The notes: generated from the sequence alone by a model not told the origin. Shown: positions 45,069 to 53,122, counted from the stretch's first letter. The stretch: DNA of 64,000 nt from Trinickia soli (GCF_002879855.1 NZ_PNYB01000002.1:330837-394836), one strand, 5' to 3'. Numbers and translations are program-made.

Positions 45069-46661
45069 TTACGCATGGATAGCCTGTTGCGCGGGCGGCG
45101 TGGCGCCGCGATCGCCGAACAGGCCCGCCATCCAGAGGCCGATTTCTTCCGCGTTCGTCTCGCCCGTTTTGCGCGCCGGCGACAAACGCCCGCGCGCAAG
45201 GACCGCGATTCGATCGCAAATGTCGAAGAGCTCGTCCAGTTCTTCCGAAATCACGAGCACGGCGACGCCGCTGGCGGACAAGTCGAGCAACTGCTGTCGA
45301 ATGAATGCGGATGCGCCGACGTCGACGCCCCAGGTGGGCTGCGCGACGACAAGCACCTTGGGCGCCTGCAGCAACTCGCGTCCCACGATGTACTTCTGCA
45401 AATTGCCGCCCGAGAGCGACTGCGCCAGTGCGTCGGGCCCGCCGCAGCGCACGTCGAACGCCTCGATGCAGTGCGTCGCGAAGGCACGCATCGCCCGCGT
45501 TGCGATCCAGCCGTGGCGCACCATGCCGCTCTGGCGATGGGCCGTCAGCAACCCGTTTTCGGCCAACGACATGGCAGGCACGGCGCCGCGTCCAAGCCGC
45601 TCCTCGGGGACGAACGCAAAGCCGAGCCGACGGCGTGCGCCCGCGGAAAGCCGCGCGGCGCCTTTGCCGCAAATCGTCACGGCGTCGGCTGCGACCGGCG
45701 CGCGCCGCTCGCCCGACAGCGCCGCAAGCAGTTCGGCTTGGCCGTTGCCCGACACGCCCGCGATTCCGAAGATCTCGCCCGCATGGACGTCGAACGTCAC
45801 GCTTTCGAGCGAGGTGCCGAACGGGTCGTCGCTCGCGACGGACAGCTCTTTGACGCGCAGCAGCGCCTCTCCCGGCGAGTGTGCCCGGCGCGTGTAAGCG
45901 GGTAGCGCATGGCCGACCATCAACTGCGCGAGCGAAGCATGCGTCTCCTCACGCGGCTTGACCTGGCCCGTCACACGCCCGCCGCGCATGACCGTGGCCG
46001 TATCGCAAAGCTCTTGAATTTCGTCGAGCTTATGGCTGATATAGAGCACGCTGCAGCCTTGCTGCGCCAGTTGCTTGAGCGTATCGAACAGCTTGCGGAC
46101 GGCTTGCGGCGTCAGCACCGAAGTCGGTTCGTCCATGATCAGCAACCGCGGTTGCTGCAGCAGGCAGCGCACGATCTCGACGCGCTGCCGCTCGCCGACG
46201 GTCAGGCTGTGTACATGCCGCTGAGGATCGATGTCGAGCCCGTATTGCGCCGACACCTCCCGAATGCGCTTGCCGAGCGCGGCCAGGTCGAACGGCTCGT
46301 CGAGCGCCAGCGCAATGTTTTCGCCGACGGTCAACGTCTCGAACAGTGAAAAATGCTGAAAGACCATGCCGATGCCGAGCTTGCGCGCCTGCGCAGGGCT
46401 TGAGATGTCGACGGGTTCGCCTTCCCATCGGATCTCTCCGGCATCGGGCCGCACGGAGCCGTAGATGATCTTCATCAGCGTGCTCTTGCCGGCGCCGTTC
46501 TCGCCGAGAATCGCGTGGATCTCGCCCGGCGCGACGACCAGATGGACGTCGTCATTGGCTCGCACCGACGGATACTGTTTGCAGATGCCTGCCAGCGCCA
46601 GCCGCGGCACCGCGTTGACCGCCGCGCCCCCCGCACCGCCCAAATTTGGTTGATCGCTCAT
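45069..46661 (-). CDS. ABC transporter ATP-binding protein, two nucleotide-binding domains
   Basis: The 530-residue cytosolic ATPase has two tandem ABC domains, like RbsA or YufO. Domain 1 has GENGAGKSTLMKIIYG, then LTVGERQRVEIVRCLLQQPRLLIMDEPT. Domain 2 has GVSGNGQAELLAAL in place of a canonical Walker A, as is usual for this family, and LSGGNLQKYIVGREL. ATG 46661 (MSDQPNLGGAGGAAVNAVPR) sets the start, as an upstream frame is not conserved-looking. It is first in the operon ATPase-permease-permease-BMP, which should import a purine-related compound. Confidence 0.92.
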   Translation of the reverse strand: MSDQPNLGGAGGAAVNAVPRLALAGICKQYPSVRANDDVHLVVAPGEIHAILGENGAGKSTLMKIIYGSVRPDAGEIRWEGEPVDISSPAQARKLGIGMVFQHFSLFETLTVGENIALALDEPFDLAALGKRIREVSAQYGLDIDPQRHVHSLTVGERQRVEIVRCLLQQPRLLIMDEPTSVLTPQAVRKLFDTLKQLAQQGCSVLYISHKLDEIQELCDTATVMRGGRVTGQVKPREETHASLAQLMVGHALPAYTRRAHSPGEALLRVKELSVASDDPFGTSLESVTFDVHAGEIFGIAGVSGNGQAELLAALSGERRAPVAADAVTICGKGAARLSAGARRRLGFAFVPEERLGRGAVPAMSLAENGLLTAHRQSGMVRHGWIATRAMRAFATHCIEAFDVRCGGPDALAQSLSGGNLQKYIVGRELLQAPKVLVVAQPTWGVDVGASAFIRQQLLDLSASGVAVLVISEELDELFDICDRIAVLARGRLSPARKTGETNAEEIGLWMAGLFGDRGATPPAQQAIHA

Positions 46662-47009
46662 GAAATCCGTCGCCGAACGTTCCTGTTCTATGCCCATTGC
46701 TTCCACGCGACGTGCTGTGCGCGTCGCGCTCCCCGTCCTACGGTTGCCCGGCCGTGTCGGCCATCGCACCTCGCTCGCCGGCCCCCATTGCGCGCAGTCG
46801 ACCCGGCCGGCCGCGCAAGCCACCGCGGCGCCGTGGGCCCGACGATACCCAAATCGGGGCCGAGCGTCGAGCCGACAATATCGTGCCGATGCTCGGTTTG
46901 GCCAAAGTGCCACACGGGTATATGCGGCCTTGACGCCCATCGACACTCATATTAAAAATCACATACCCCTACCCCGACTCTATCAGCCGCAACATATACT
47001 GGAGTAATC
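46662..47009. other. divergent regulatory region between ABC importer and LysR gene
   Basis: No supportable gene in 348 bases. The right end (46950-47009) is AT-rich, with TATACT at 46995-47000 and a ribosome site GGAGTAATC before the LysR start. TTGACG at 46930-46935 has no good -10 partner. An operator for the adjacent LysR regulator is expected here but no dyad stands out. Confidence 0.4.
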
Positions 47010-47942
47010 ATGAGTCAGCAACGCGAGGCGATCGACACGTATCTTTTGCGCGTCTTGCACACCCTCTTGATGGAGCGCAGCGTCACGCGCGCGGCCGTCA
47101 AGCTCAATCAATCGCAGCCCGCCATCAGCGCGGCGTTGCGACGCCTGCGCGACATCACGGGCGACCCACTGCTCGTGCGCGGCAAATCGGGCATGGTCCC
47201 CACCGAGTACGGTCTGCGCCTGCTCGAACCGGTCCAGAACGCACTGCGCGAGATCGAGAGAATCCGCTTTCAGCAACATAACTTCGATCCCGCCACGTCG
47301 ATCCGCTGCTATCGCATCGGCTGTCCCGACTATCTGAACGTCTTGTTCGTGCCCACGGTCGTCGAACGCTTCCGCCAAGCCGCGCCCAACGCTCAACTCG
47401 AGTTTCATTCGCTGGGTCCCTCGTTCGACTACGAGTTGGCGCTCGAAGACGGCAAGCTCGATGTCGTCGTCGGCAACTGGCCCGAACCGCCCGAGCAGCT
47501 GCATCTGTCGAACCTGTTCGTCGATGAGATCGTCTGCCTCATGAGCAACGCGCACCCGTTCGCCAAACGCGGCACGATCACGCTCGACCAGTACCTGAAC
47601 GCCCCGCATCTCGCGCCGTCCCCCTACTCGGTCGGGCAGCGCGGCGCGATCGACGTTCATCTGGCCCGCGAGCGGCTCAAGCGCCATGTCGTCGTTACGC
47701 TGCCCTACTTCAATCTCGCACCGTACGTGCTCGTCAAATCCGACCTGATTTTTACGACGACGCGACTATTCGCCGATCACTACGCGAAGTTCCTGCCGCT
47801 GACCGTGCTACCCGCCCCGCTCGACTTCCCGCCCATGCAGTACTACCAGCTCTGGCATGAGCGCTGCCACTATTCCGACGAGGTACGGTGGCTGCGCAGC
47901 CTCGTCGCCGACGCGACGCGCACGCTCGTCGATCGCCCTTGA
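47010..47942 (+). CDS. LysR-family regulator of the purine locus
   Basis: The 310-residue protein has an N-terminal LysR HTH (LLMERSVTRAAVKLNQSQPAISAALRRLRDITGDPLLVRG) and a full effector domain (RCYRIGCPDYLNVLFVPTVVERF...). The MSQQREAIDTYLLRVLHTL start is typical of the subgroup that sits beside urate/allantoin genes. ATG 47010 follows GGAGTAATC. It is divergent from the importer operon and convergent with 8-oxoguanine deaminase, so purine-responsive control of the locus is likely by context only. Confidence 0.9.
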   Translation: MSQQREAIDTYLLRVLHTLLMERSVTRAAVKLNQSQPAISAALRRLRDITGDPLLVRGKSGMVPTEYGLRLLEPVQNALREIERIRFQQHNFDPATSIRCYRIGCPDYLNVLFVPTVVERFRQAAPNAQLEFHSLGPSFDYELALEDGKLDVVVGNWPEPPEQLHLSNLFVDEIVCLMSNAHPFAKRGTITLDQYLNAPHLAPSPYSVGQRGAIDVHLARERLKRHVVVTLPYFNLAPYVLVKSDLIFTTTRLFADHYAKFLPLTVLPAPLDFPPMQYYQLWHERCHYSDEVRWLRSLVADATRTLVDRP

Positions 47943-48036
47943 TCCCGTGACCCGCGCGCCGGGCGCGGCTTACGGCCTGCTTCCGGCCTATCGTGCAGTC
48001 GCAGCGCCGCTCGCGCTCCCGGGCCACCTTGCCCAC

Positions 48037-49443
48037 CTACGCGGTGCGCGCGGCCTCGCCCAGCGAGCGTGCCAGCCGGTTGTGGCGCTCGAGCAGCGGC
48101 GGCAGTTCGAGCGTCGTCAAACGCCCTTCCCGTACGACAACCTTGCCGTTGATCACATTCAGCGACACCTGCGACGGTGCGCAGAACACGAGCGCCGCAA
48201 CCGGATCGTGCAGCGCTCCGGCGAAACCGGGCTGACGCAGATCGAAAGCGACGAAGTCGGCGGCCATCCCCGGCGCAAGCGCACCGATGTCGTCGCGCCC
48301 GAGCACCGCCGCTCCGCCGAGCGTGGCGATTTCGAGCGCGTCGCGCGCGCTCATCGCATCAGGCCCGAACCCCACGCGCTGCAGCAGCAATGCCTGCCGC
48401 GCTTCACCGATCAGCTGTGCGCCGTCGTTCGAAGCCGACCCGTCGACGCCCAGCCCCACCGGAACGCCCGCGTCGCGCATACGGCGGATCGGTGCGATGC
48501 CCGATGCGAGGCGCATGTTCGAACAGGGACAGTGTGCAACGCCAGTACGCGTCCGCGCGAATAGTGCGATGCCTGGCGCATCGAGTTGGACACAGTGCGC
48601 ATGCCAGACGTCGGCACCGACCCAGCCCAGATCTTCCGCATATTCGGCTGGCGTCATGCCGAACCGCTCGCGGCTGTAAGCCACGTCGTTGACGTTCTCG
48701 GCCAGATGCGTGTGCATCGACACCCCGTAGCGGCGCGCGAGAGCCGCCGACTCGCGCATCAAATCGCGACTGACGGAGAACGGCGAGCACGGCGCCACGA
48801 CCACCCGCAACATCGCGTAGCGCCCTTCGTCGTGATAGGCCTCGATCAAACGCTGAGTGTCTTCCAAAATATCGGCTTCGCGCTCGACGAGCGAATCGGG
48901 CGGCAGCCCCCCGTCCTTCTGACCGACGCTCATACTGCCGCGGCTTGCATGAAACCGCATGCCGATGCGGGCGGCGGCGGCGATGCTGTCGTCGAGCCGG
49001 CTCCCGTTCGGGTACAGATAGAGGTGATCGCTCGACGTCGTGCAGCCCGACAGCAACAGCTCCGCCATCGCCGTGAGCGTCGATACTTCGATCATCTCGG
49101 GCGTAAGATTCGCCCAAACCTTGTAAAGGCTCGTCAGCCAACCGAAGAGTTCGGCGTTTTGCGCGGCCGGCACGGCCCGTGTCAGGCTCTGGTACATGTG
49201 ATGGTGCGTGTTCACGAGCCCGGGCATGACGATGTGCCCGCGCAGGTCGAGCACTTCGTCAGCCGCAGTGGGAAGCTCATGCGTCGCCCCCACCGCCACA
49301 ATGCGATTGCCCTCGATAAACAATCCTGCGTCACGCAGTTCGCGGCGCGAACCGTCCATGGTGACGACTACGTCGGCGTGCTTGACGAGCATCGTCTTCG
49401 GGCGCGATACGCTCGTTGCCTGCGCGGCGTGTGCGGTGGTCAT
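48037..49443 (-). CDS. 8-oxoguanine deaminase (amidohydrolase family)
   Basis: This 468-residue zinc amidohydrolase has the metal motif NTHHHMYQSLTRAVPAAQNAELFGWL, then HTHLAEN and HAHCVQLD, and the Asp motif GVDGSASND. That pattern marks the 8-oxoguanine/hydroxydechloroatrazine-type deaminases; 8-oxoguanine deamination gives urate directly. The neighbours uraH and urate oxidase make urate the expected product. ATG 49443 (MTTAHAAQATSVS) follows AGGGAAGAATCGA. It is divergent from uraH. Guanine deaminase is a less likely alternative. Confidence 0.87.
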   Translation of the reverse strand: MTTAHAAQATSVSRPKTMLVKHADVVVTMDGSRRELRDAGLFIEGNRIVAVGATHELPTAADEVLDLRGHIVMPGLVNTHHHMYQSLTRAVPAAQNAELFGWLTSLYKVWANLTPEMIEVSTLTAMAELLLSGCTTSSDHLYLYPNGSRLDDSIAAAARIGMRFHASRGSMSVGQKDGGLPPDSLVEREADILEDTQRLIEAYHDEGRYAMLRVVVAPCSPFSVSRDLMRESAALARRYGVSMHTHLAENVNDVAYSRERFGMTPAEYAEDLGWVGADVWHAHCVQLDAPGIALFARTRTGVAHCPCSNMRLASGIAPIRRMRDAGVPVGLGVDGSASNDGAQLIGEARQALLLQRVGFGPDAMSARDALEIATLGGAAVLGRDDIGALAPGMAADFVAFDLRQPGFAGALHDPVAALVFCAPSQVSLNVINGKVVVREGRLTTLELPPLLERHNRLARSLGEAARTA

Positions 49444-49787
49444 TCGATTCTTCCCTGTTGGACTGTTAGAACCTGGCATAACGATCGGGAGCCAAAATAG
49501 CGCTGGCAATGTACATCCGCGGCATACCCGCCTTCACGAATCCGATATAGTGCTTCGCTTCGGGCATCCGGGCATGGCTGGGCGTCTTGCCAGCCTTATG
49601 CGGCCGCTCTTATCTTTCCTATCTCGTGTGCGCCGGCGGCCTCGCACTTCTTAGAATGTCGATACGGCGCTCGCATCAAATCGCCGACGGGTATGTAGCC
49701 ACTTGATGTGGAGCCTCGATCCGCCGCTTGCGTATAGGATCGAGTCGCCTTCCACACTTTTCGCATTCATCAAAAGGAAAACTGCGA
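49444..49787. promoter_or_regulatory. divergent promoter region with 8-bp inverted repeat before uraH
   Basis: No gene in these 344 bases. CTCGATCC (49715-49722) and GGATCGAG (49737-49744) form a perfect inverted repeat with a 14-base spacer, 44-73 bases before the uraH start. The span resembles a LysR-type recognition site. TATAGG (49733-49738) overlaps the right arm as a possible -10, so binding there could control uraH-puuD. Confidence 0.5.
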
Positions 49788-50141
49788 ATGGGCAAGCTGA
49801 CTACCCACGTTCTGGACACGGCGCACGGCCGCCCCGGCGCCGGTATCGCGATCGAACTTTACAAACTCGACGGCGACGCGCGGCAGCCGCTCAAGCGCAC
49901 CGTCACGAATGACGATGGCCGTTGCGACGAACCGCTTCTCGAAGGCGACGCATTGCAGGCGGGCGAATATGAACTCGTGTTCCACGCGGGCGACTATTTC
50001 GCCGCAGCCGGCGTCCGTGTGCCCGAGCCGCGCTTCGTCGATCACGTTGTCCTGCGCTTCGGCATCGCCGATGTCGCCGCACACTATCACGTGCCGCTCC
50101 TCGTCTCGCCGTGGGCGTACAGCACCTATCGCGGCAGCTGA
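49788..50141 (+). CDS. uraH: 5-hydroxyisourate hydrolase
   Basis: The 117-residue transthyretin-related protein turns 5-hydroxyisourate into OHCU. It has the N-terminal [19 protein letters not shown] (His ligand), and the C-terminal [19 protein letters not shown] with the family-closing YRGS. ATG 49788 follows AAAGGAAAACTGCGA. It lies 38 bases before the urate oxidase gene in the same orientation, the next enzyme upstream in the pathway, so the two are probably one transcript. Confidence 0.95.
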   Translation: MGKLTTHVLDTAHGRPGAGIAIELYKLDGDARQPLKRTVTNDDGRCDEPLLEGDALQAGEYELVFHAGDYFAAAGVRVPEPRFVDHVVLRFGIADVAAHYHVPLLVSPWAYSTYRGS

Positions 50142-50179
50142 TTCCCACATCAACGAATATCAGGAGCAGGAGGCGCTAC

Positions 50180-51376
50180 ATGGAAGGTTTTATCACCGAT
50201 TGGCTGAATCTCGCCATTCGCTGGCTGCACGTCATCGTCGCGATCGCATGGATCGGCGAATCGTTTTATTTCGTGGCACTCGACAATAGCTTGAAAAAGC
50301 CGAAGGATCCCGCGCTCGTGGAGCGCGGCGTTTTCGGGGAGCTGTGGCACGTGCATGGCGGCGGCTTTTACAACATGCAAAAGTACATGGTCGCGCCGGC
50401 GCAAATGCCGGACGATCTGCACTGGTCCAAGTGGCCCTCGTACACGACCTGGATGTCGGGTTTCGGCTTGTTTACGGTGCTCTACCTGTGCTCGCCCGAA
50501 ACCTATCTCATCGACACGAATGTGCTGGACATGGGTCCCGTCGTCGCAATCGCGGCGGCACTCGGCTTTCTGGCTGCCGGTTGGATCGTCTACGACACGC
50601 TGTGTCGCCTTCTCGGCAATAACGACCGCCTGCTGGGCATCATCGTCGGCCTCTATGTCGTGATCGCAGCCTGGCTCGCTTGTCACATTTTTGCCGGTCG
50701 CGCCGCTTACCTCATTGTGGGCGCGATGCTGGCAACGATCATGTCGGCCAATGTGTTCTTCGTCATCATCCCGGGGCAGCGCAAGATGGTGGACGCGATG
50801 CTCAAGGGCGACGCGCCGAATCCAATCTACGGCAAACGCGGCAAGCAACGCTCGGTGCATAACACCTACTTCACGCTGCCGGTCGTGTTTGCGATGCTCT
50901 CGAATCACTACGCGATGACGTACACGCATCCGTACAATTGGGCCGTGCTGGTCGTCATCATGCTGGCCGGGGCGCTGATCCGGCAGTTTTTCGTCATGCG
51001 CCACCGCGGGCAGGTGCTCTGGTATCTCCCGGTCGGCGGCGTCGCTCTTCTGGCCGCGGCGTTGGCCGTCACGCTACCCAAGCCGACCACGCCTCAGGCC
51101 CAAGCAGCCAATGCTCCGGCCGTCAAGCTGGCAGACATCCAACCGATCTTGCAGCAGCGGTGCGTCGCTTGCCATTCGGCGCATCCGACAATGATGGGCA
51201 GCGCCCCTGCCGGCGTGCTTTTCGATACGTCTGACGAAATTTCGAAGAACGCCGCGCGTCTCTATCAGCAAGCCGTCGTGCTCAAGGCCATGCCGCTCGG
51301 CAACGTCACCCATATGACGAGCGAGGAGCGCGAAAAAGTGGCGCTTTGGTTCAACAACACGCACACGCAGCAGTAA
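50180..51376 (+). CDS. puuD: membrane urate oxidase (urate hydroxylase) with C-terminal cytochrome c domain
   Basis: The 398-residue protein has about 8 membrane helices in its first 300 residues (MEGFITDWLNLAIRWLHVIVAIAWIG), then a linker rich in Ala/Pro/Gln, then a cytochrome c domain with a CxxCH haem site (RCVACH, Cys328 to His332). PuuD oxidises urate to 5-hydroxyisourate and passes electrons to the respiratory chain rather than making H2O2. ATG 50180 follows AGGAGGCGCTAC. The gene follows uraH. It is distinct from gamma-Glu-GABA hydrolase PuuD at 3762. Confidence 0.95.
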   Translation: MEGFITDWLNLAIRWLHVIVAIAWIGESFYFVALDNSLKKPKDPALVERGVFGELWHVHGGGFYNMQKYMVAPAQMPDDLHWSKWPSYTTWMSGFGLFTVLYLCSPETYLIDTNVLDMGPVVAIAAALGFLAAGWIVYDTLCRLLGNNDRLLGIIVGLYVVIAAWLACHIFAGRAAYLIVGAMLATIMSANVFFVIIPGQRKMVDAMLKGDAPNPIYGKRGKQRSVHNTYFTLPVVFAMLSNHYAMTYTHPYNWAVLVVIMLAGALIRQFFVMRHRGQVLWYLPVGGVALLAAALAVTLPKPTTPQAQAANAPAVKLADIQPILQQRCVACHSAHPTMMGSAPAGVLFDTSDEISKNAARLYQQAVVLKAMPLGNVTHMTSEEREKVALWFNNTHTQQ

Positions 51377-51449
51377 ACTTCGGCTGCCGACACGCTGCGG
51401 ACGACCGGCGCATGGCTCCGTCAGACGGGGCCGCGCCGGGCGTGTCGGG

Positions 51450-51490
51450 CAAAACAAAGCCCCTTGGACCAACAGCGGGCCGAAGGGGCT
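51450..51490 (-). terminator. terminator of the minus-strand orphan module
   Basis: AGCCCCTT (51458-51465) and AAGGGGCT (51483-51490) form an 8-bp stem. Read on the minus strand it is followed by TTTGTTTTG, the T-rich tail of an intrinsic terminator. It sits downstream of the 44-residue peptide gene at 51547-51681 and faces the end of urate oxidase at 51376. Confidence 0.72.
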
Positions 51491-51546
51491 GAAACGGGTC
51501 AAACCGGTAGAGCCGCAAGGGCTTACGTCGCGCTACCTGCTCCCAT

Positions 51547-51681
51547 TCATTTCAAGATAGCGACGCCCGCCAATAAGGCGGCCGTCGCTATCGCGAAGAT
51601 TGAGACGCTTGCGCTCAAACGCAGCGCAAAGCGATCGACACTTTCTGGGGATGCCCCGACGAGATCAAGTAGCCTGTTCAT
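51547..51681 (-). CDS. small membrane peptide (44 residues), downstream of orphan FlhD-like module
   Basis: A minus-strand frame starts at ATG 51681 with a perfect ribosome site AGGAGGAAAG and ends at TGA 51547. The peptide begins MNRLLDLVGASPESVDRFALR, followed by a hydrophobic helix (SVSIFAIATAALLAGVAIL) and a final Lys. It reads as a single-pass membrane peptide. It is 43 bases behind the membrane protein gene at 51725 and 57 bases ahead of a terminator. Its shortness makes it easy to miss. Function unknown. Confidence 0.68.
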   Translation of the reverse strand: MNRLLDLVGASPESVDRFALRLSASVSIFAIATAALLAGVAILK

Positions 51682-51724
51682 CTTTCCTCCTACAAGGTGC
51701 CCAAGTCTAACACATTCCCTTCAA

Positions 51725-52192
51725 TCAGCTTACGATCATATGTAAAGCTCCAAACAGCAAGGCCGCACCTGCGGTCAACCACAGTGACGCGCTGACTGTC
51801 GCATTCTCAGGAAGAGGGCTACCCGTCGATCGAGGCCATGTGATCGCGCTCCCCGTCCGTCGGGAGCATGCAAACGAACGGTCGTCGTGCTGTTTGAGCG
51901 TGACGAGCATGACCAGCATCGAACAAGCGAAAGCGATCATCAGAAAAGCAACGATGGCCAACTCGAGCAGCGCAGCCGGCCCCGCTTCCCGCTCGAGCGC
52001 AGTCGTACTTTCATAGACCGCCGCGGCGGAAACAGCGATGGCAGACCATAGGAGTTGGCCGCCCTTGATCGACTCGTAGATCAAAAGCCGCGCCAAGGCT
52101 TTTCCATGAGTGACGGCGAACAAGCCGAGCATGATTATCGGCCCTACGATCGGCACGCCTATGTTGAGAAGCCACCAGAGAAATGCGTTCAT
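51725..52192 (-). CDS. four-helix membrane protein of unknown function
   Basis: The 155-residue product has four hydrophobic segments: about 4-27 (AFLWWLLNIGVPIVGPIIML), 42-62, 73-99 (LLELAIVAFLMIAFACSMLVMLV) and 131-154. A short polar loop (KQHDDRSFACSRRTGS) joins the last two. It has no signal peptide and no recognised family. The gene lies between the FlhD-like gene and the 44-residue peptide on the same strand, so it likely belongs to the same transcript. The start lacks a strong ribosome site. Confidence 0.75.
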   Translation of the reverse strand: MNAFLWWLLNIGVPIVGPIIMLGLFAVTHGKALARLLIYESIKGGQLLWSAIAVSAAAVYESTTALEREAGPAALLELAIVAFLMIAFACSMLVMLVTLKQHDDRSFACSRRTGSAITWPRSTGSPLPENATVSASLWLTAGAALLFGALHMIVS

Positions 52193-52335
52193 CGGCCGGG
52201 CTCGCGAACGGTATGGATCGAGCGTCGGATCTTACCGCCGATCGGAGCCTGGAGATCGGCAGTGGGGCGAGCGTTAGCTGGTCGGCCGAGAAAATATGCA
52301 CCGAAACCGGTTCGGCATGCGTCCGCGAGTGCGCG

Positions 52336-52626
52336 TCAGGCAGCTTGGGCGTCCAGTTCCTGGGTAGGCGACACGCGCGCGCCGGGCGCGGACAGCGCCG
52401 AGAACATCGAGCGGTCGTTGAAGCGGAAGAAGCAGACAAGTTGATCGCACCCGGCCAGCTTGAGCAATTGCGGCCCGGACAGATCCACGATGATGTCTGC
52501 CACATGTGTCGACAGCCCAAGGTGCTGCATGCCCTCGGCGCGGTCTGCGCGCAACAGGCGCTGCGCGAGCGAAAGGTACGACAAGTTGATCTCGCGGATC
52601 GATTCGAGCGTCTCGCTACCGTTCAT
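52336..52626 (-). CDS. flhD: orphan FlhD-like transcriptional regulator
   Basis: The 96-residue protein matches FlhD through most of its length: IREINLSYLSLAQRLLRADRAEGM, then LGLSTHVADIIVDLSGPQLLKLAGCDQLVCFFRFND. The conserved Cys before FRF (QLVCFFRF) is kept. It is about 20 residues shorter than E. coli FlhD at the C-terminus. No flhC follows or precedes it, which is unusual because FlhD normally acts as FlhD4C2. ATG 52626 follows GGCGGAGACAGTC. A 46-codon frame lies 136 bases upstream. It may be a diverged paralog with another partner. Confidence 0.82.
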   Translation of the reverse strand: MNGSETLESIREINLSYLSLAQRLLRADRAEGMQHLGLSTHVADIIVDLSGPQLLKLAGCDQLVCFFRFNDRSMFSALSAPGARVSPTQELDAQAA

Positions 52627-52732
52627 GACTGTCTCCGCCTGGGGTGTCGTGTTTCGAATTGATGATTGACGGACCTGATTGCGCTCCCAGTCGAGGCTGG
52701 GAGGCTTCCGTCGCAAAAAGCCTTGACGAGTA

Positions 52733-52744
52733 GCAAACGTTTGC
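52733..52744. promoter_or_regulatory. LacI/PurR-type operator palindrome (box 1) upstream of flhD-like gene
   Basis: GCAAACGTTTGC is a perfect 12-base palindrome centred on CG, the core shared by PurR and other LacI-family sites. It lies 107-118 bases upstream of the FlhD-like start and 19 bases after the small frame at 52763. A similar sequence occurs at 52958-52969. No LacI-family gene is in the window. Confidence 0.55.
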
Positions 52745-52762
52745 CGGATCGCGCTGCAGATA

Positions 52763-52903
52763 TCAGCATCCGCCGCGTTGGTCGGCGACGCCGGCCGCAA
52801 TCAGATTGCACGCGATCTCGCGCAGCAGATGCTGAGTGAGGGCGCCGGAGCCTCCGAGGCAAAGGCGTTGGAGCTCGAGGAGGTCTTGGGCGAAGCGGCT
52901 CAT
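52763..52903 (-). CDS. small protein, 46 residues, upstream of orphan flhD
   Basis: ATG 52903 follows GGAGAGATCGCC and the frame runs to TGA 52763. The product begins MSRFAQDLLELQRLCLGGSG and continues ALTQHLLREIACNLIAAG, a predominantly helical peptide. Third codon positions are GC-rich, as in true genes here. It lies 136 bases upstream of the FlhD-like gene on the same strand. Since it is short I cannot exclude a chance frame. No family recognised. Confidence 0.55.
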   Translation of the reverse strand: MSRFAQDLLELQRLCLGGSGALTQHLLREIACNLIAAGVADQRGGC

Positions 52904-52957
52904 GGCGATCTCTCCGTGTTTCAAGGTTAGGAACGTCGGTGCCTTGAATGCGTCGCA

Positions 52958-52969
52958 CGAAACGTTTTC
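52958..52969. promoter_or_regulatory. LacI/PurR-type operator-like site (box 2)
   Basis: CGAAACGTTTTC shares the 8-base AAACGTTT core with box 1, 225 bases away, and its left flank (GCACG) fits the wider PurR-type pattern. It lies 55-66 bases upstream of the small frame at 52903, near where a promoter would be. The repeat of this rare core in a GC-rich genome suggests an authentic operator pair. Confidence 0.5.
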
Positions 52970-53122
52970 CTGTGATGAAAGTATCGGCGAGTGCCGCGCG
53001 GAAACAAATCAGCCGCCGCTGAACCTCACGTAATACGTAGCAGCCCGCTTGTCAGCGTTTTCCTACGCCGGGGGTGCGCAAGTGCTGCGCACAAACGCAA
53101 AACCCAAAAAAAACAAGTAAAA

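Noticed and set aside
46660..47007. 115-codon plus-strand frame in the ABC/LysR divergent region
   Set aside because: Starts inside the ATPase start codon, has no ribosome site and no recognisable family; it would cover the only possible divergent promoter region.
47941..47970. GC-rich hairpin between LysR and 8-oxoguanine deaminase genes as terminator
   Set aside because: The stem CCGCGC/GCGCGG is only 6 bp and has no T tract, which could be chance in GC-rich DNA.
52336..52626. The FlhD-like gene as part of a normal flagellar flhDC operon
   Set aside because: No flhC, motAB, che or fli genes occur on either side; the neighbours are purine genes and small membrane proteins.
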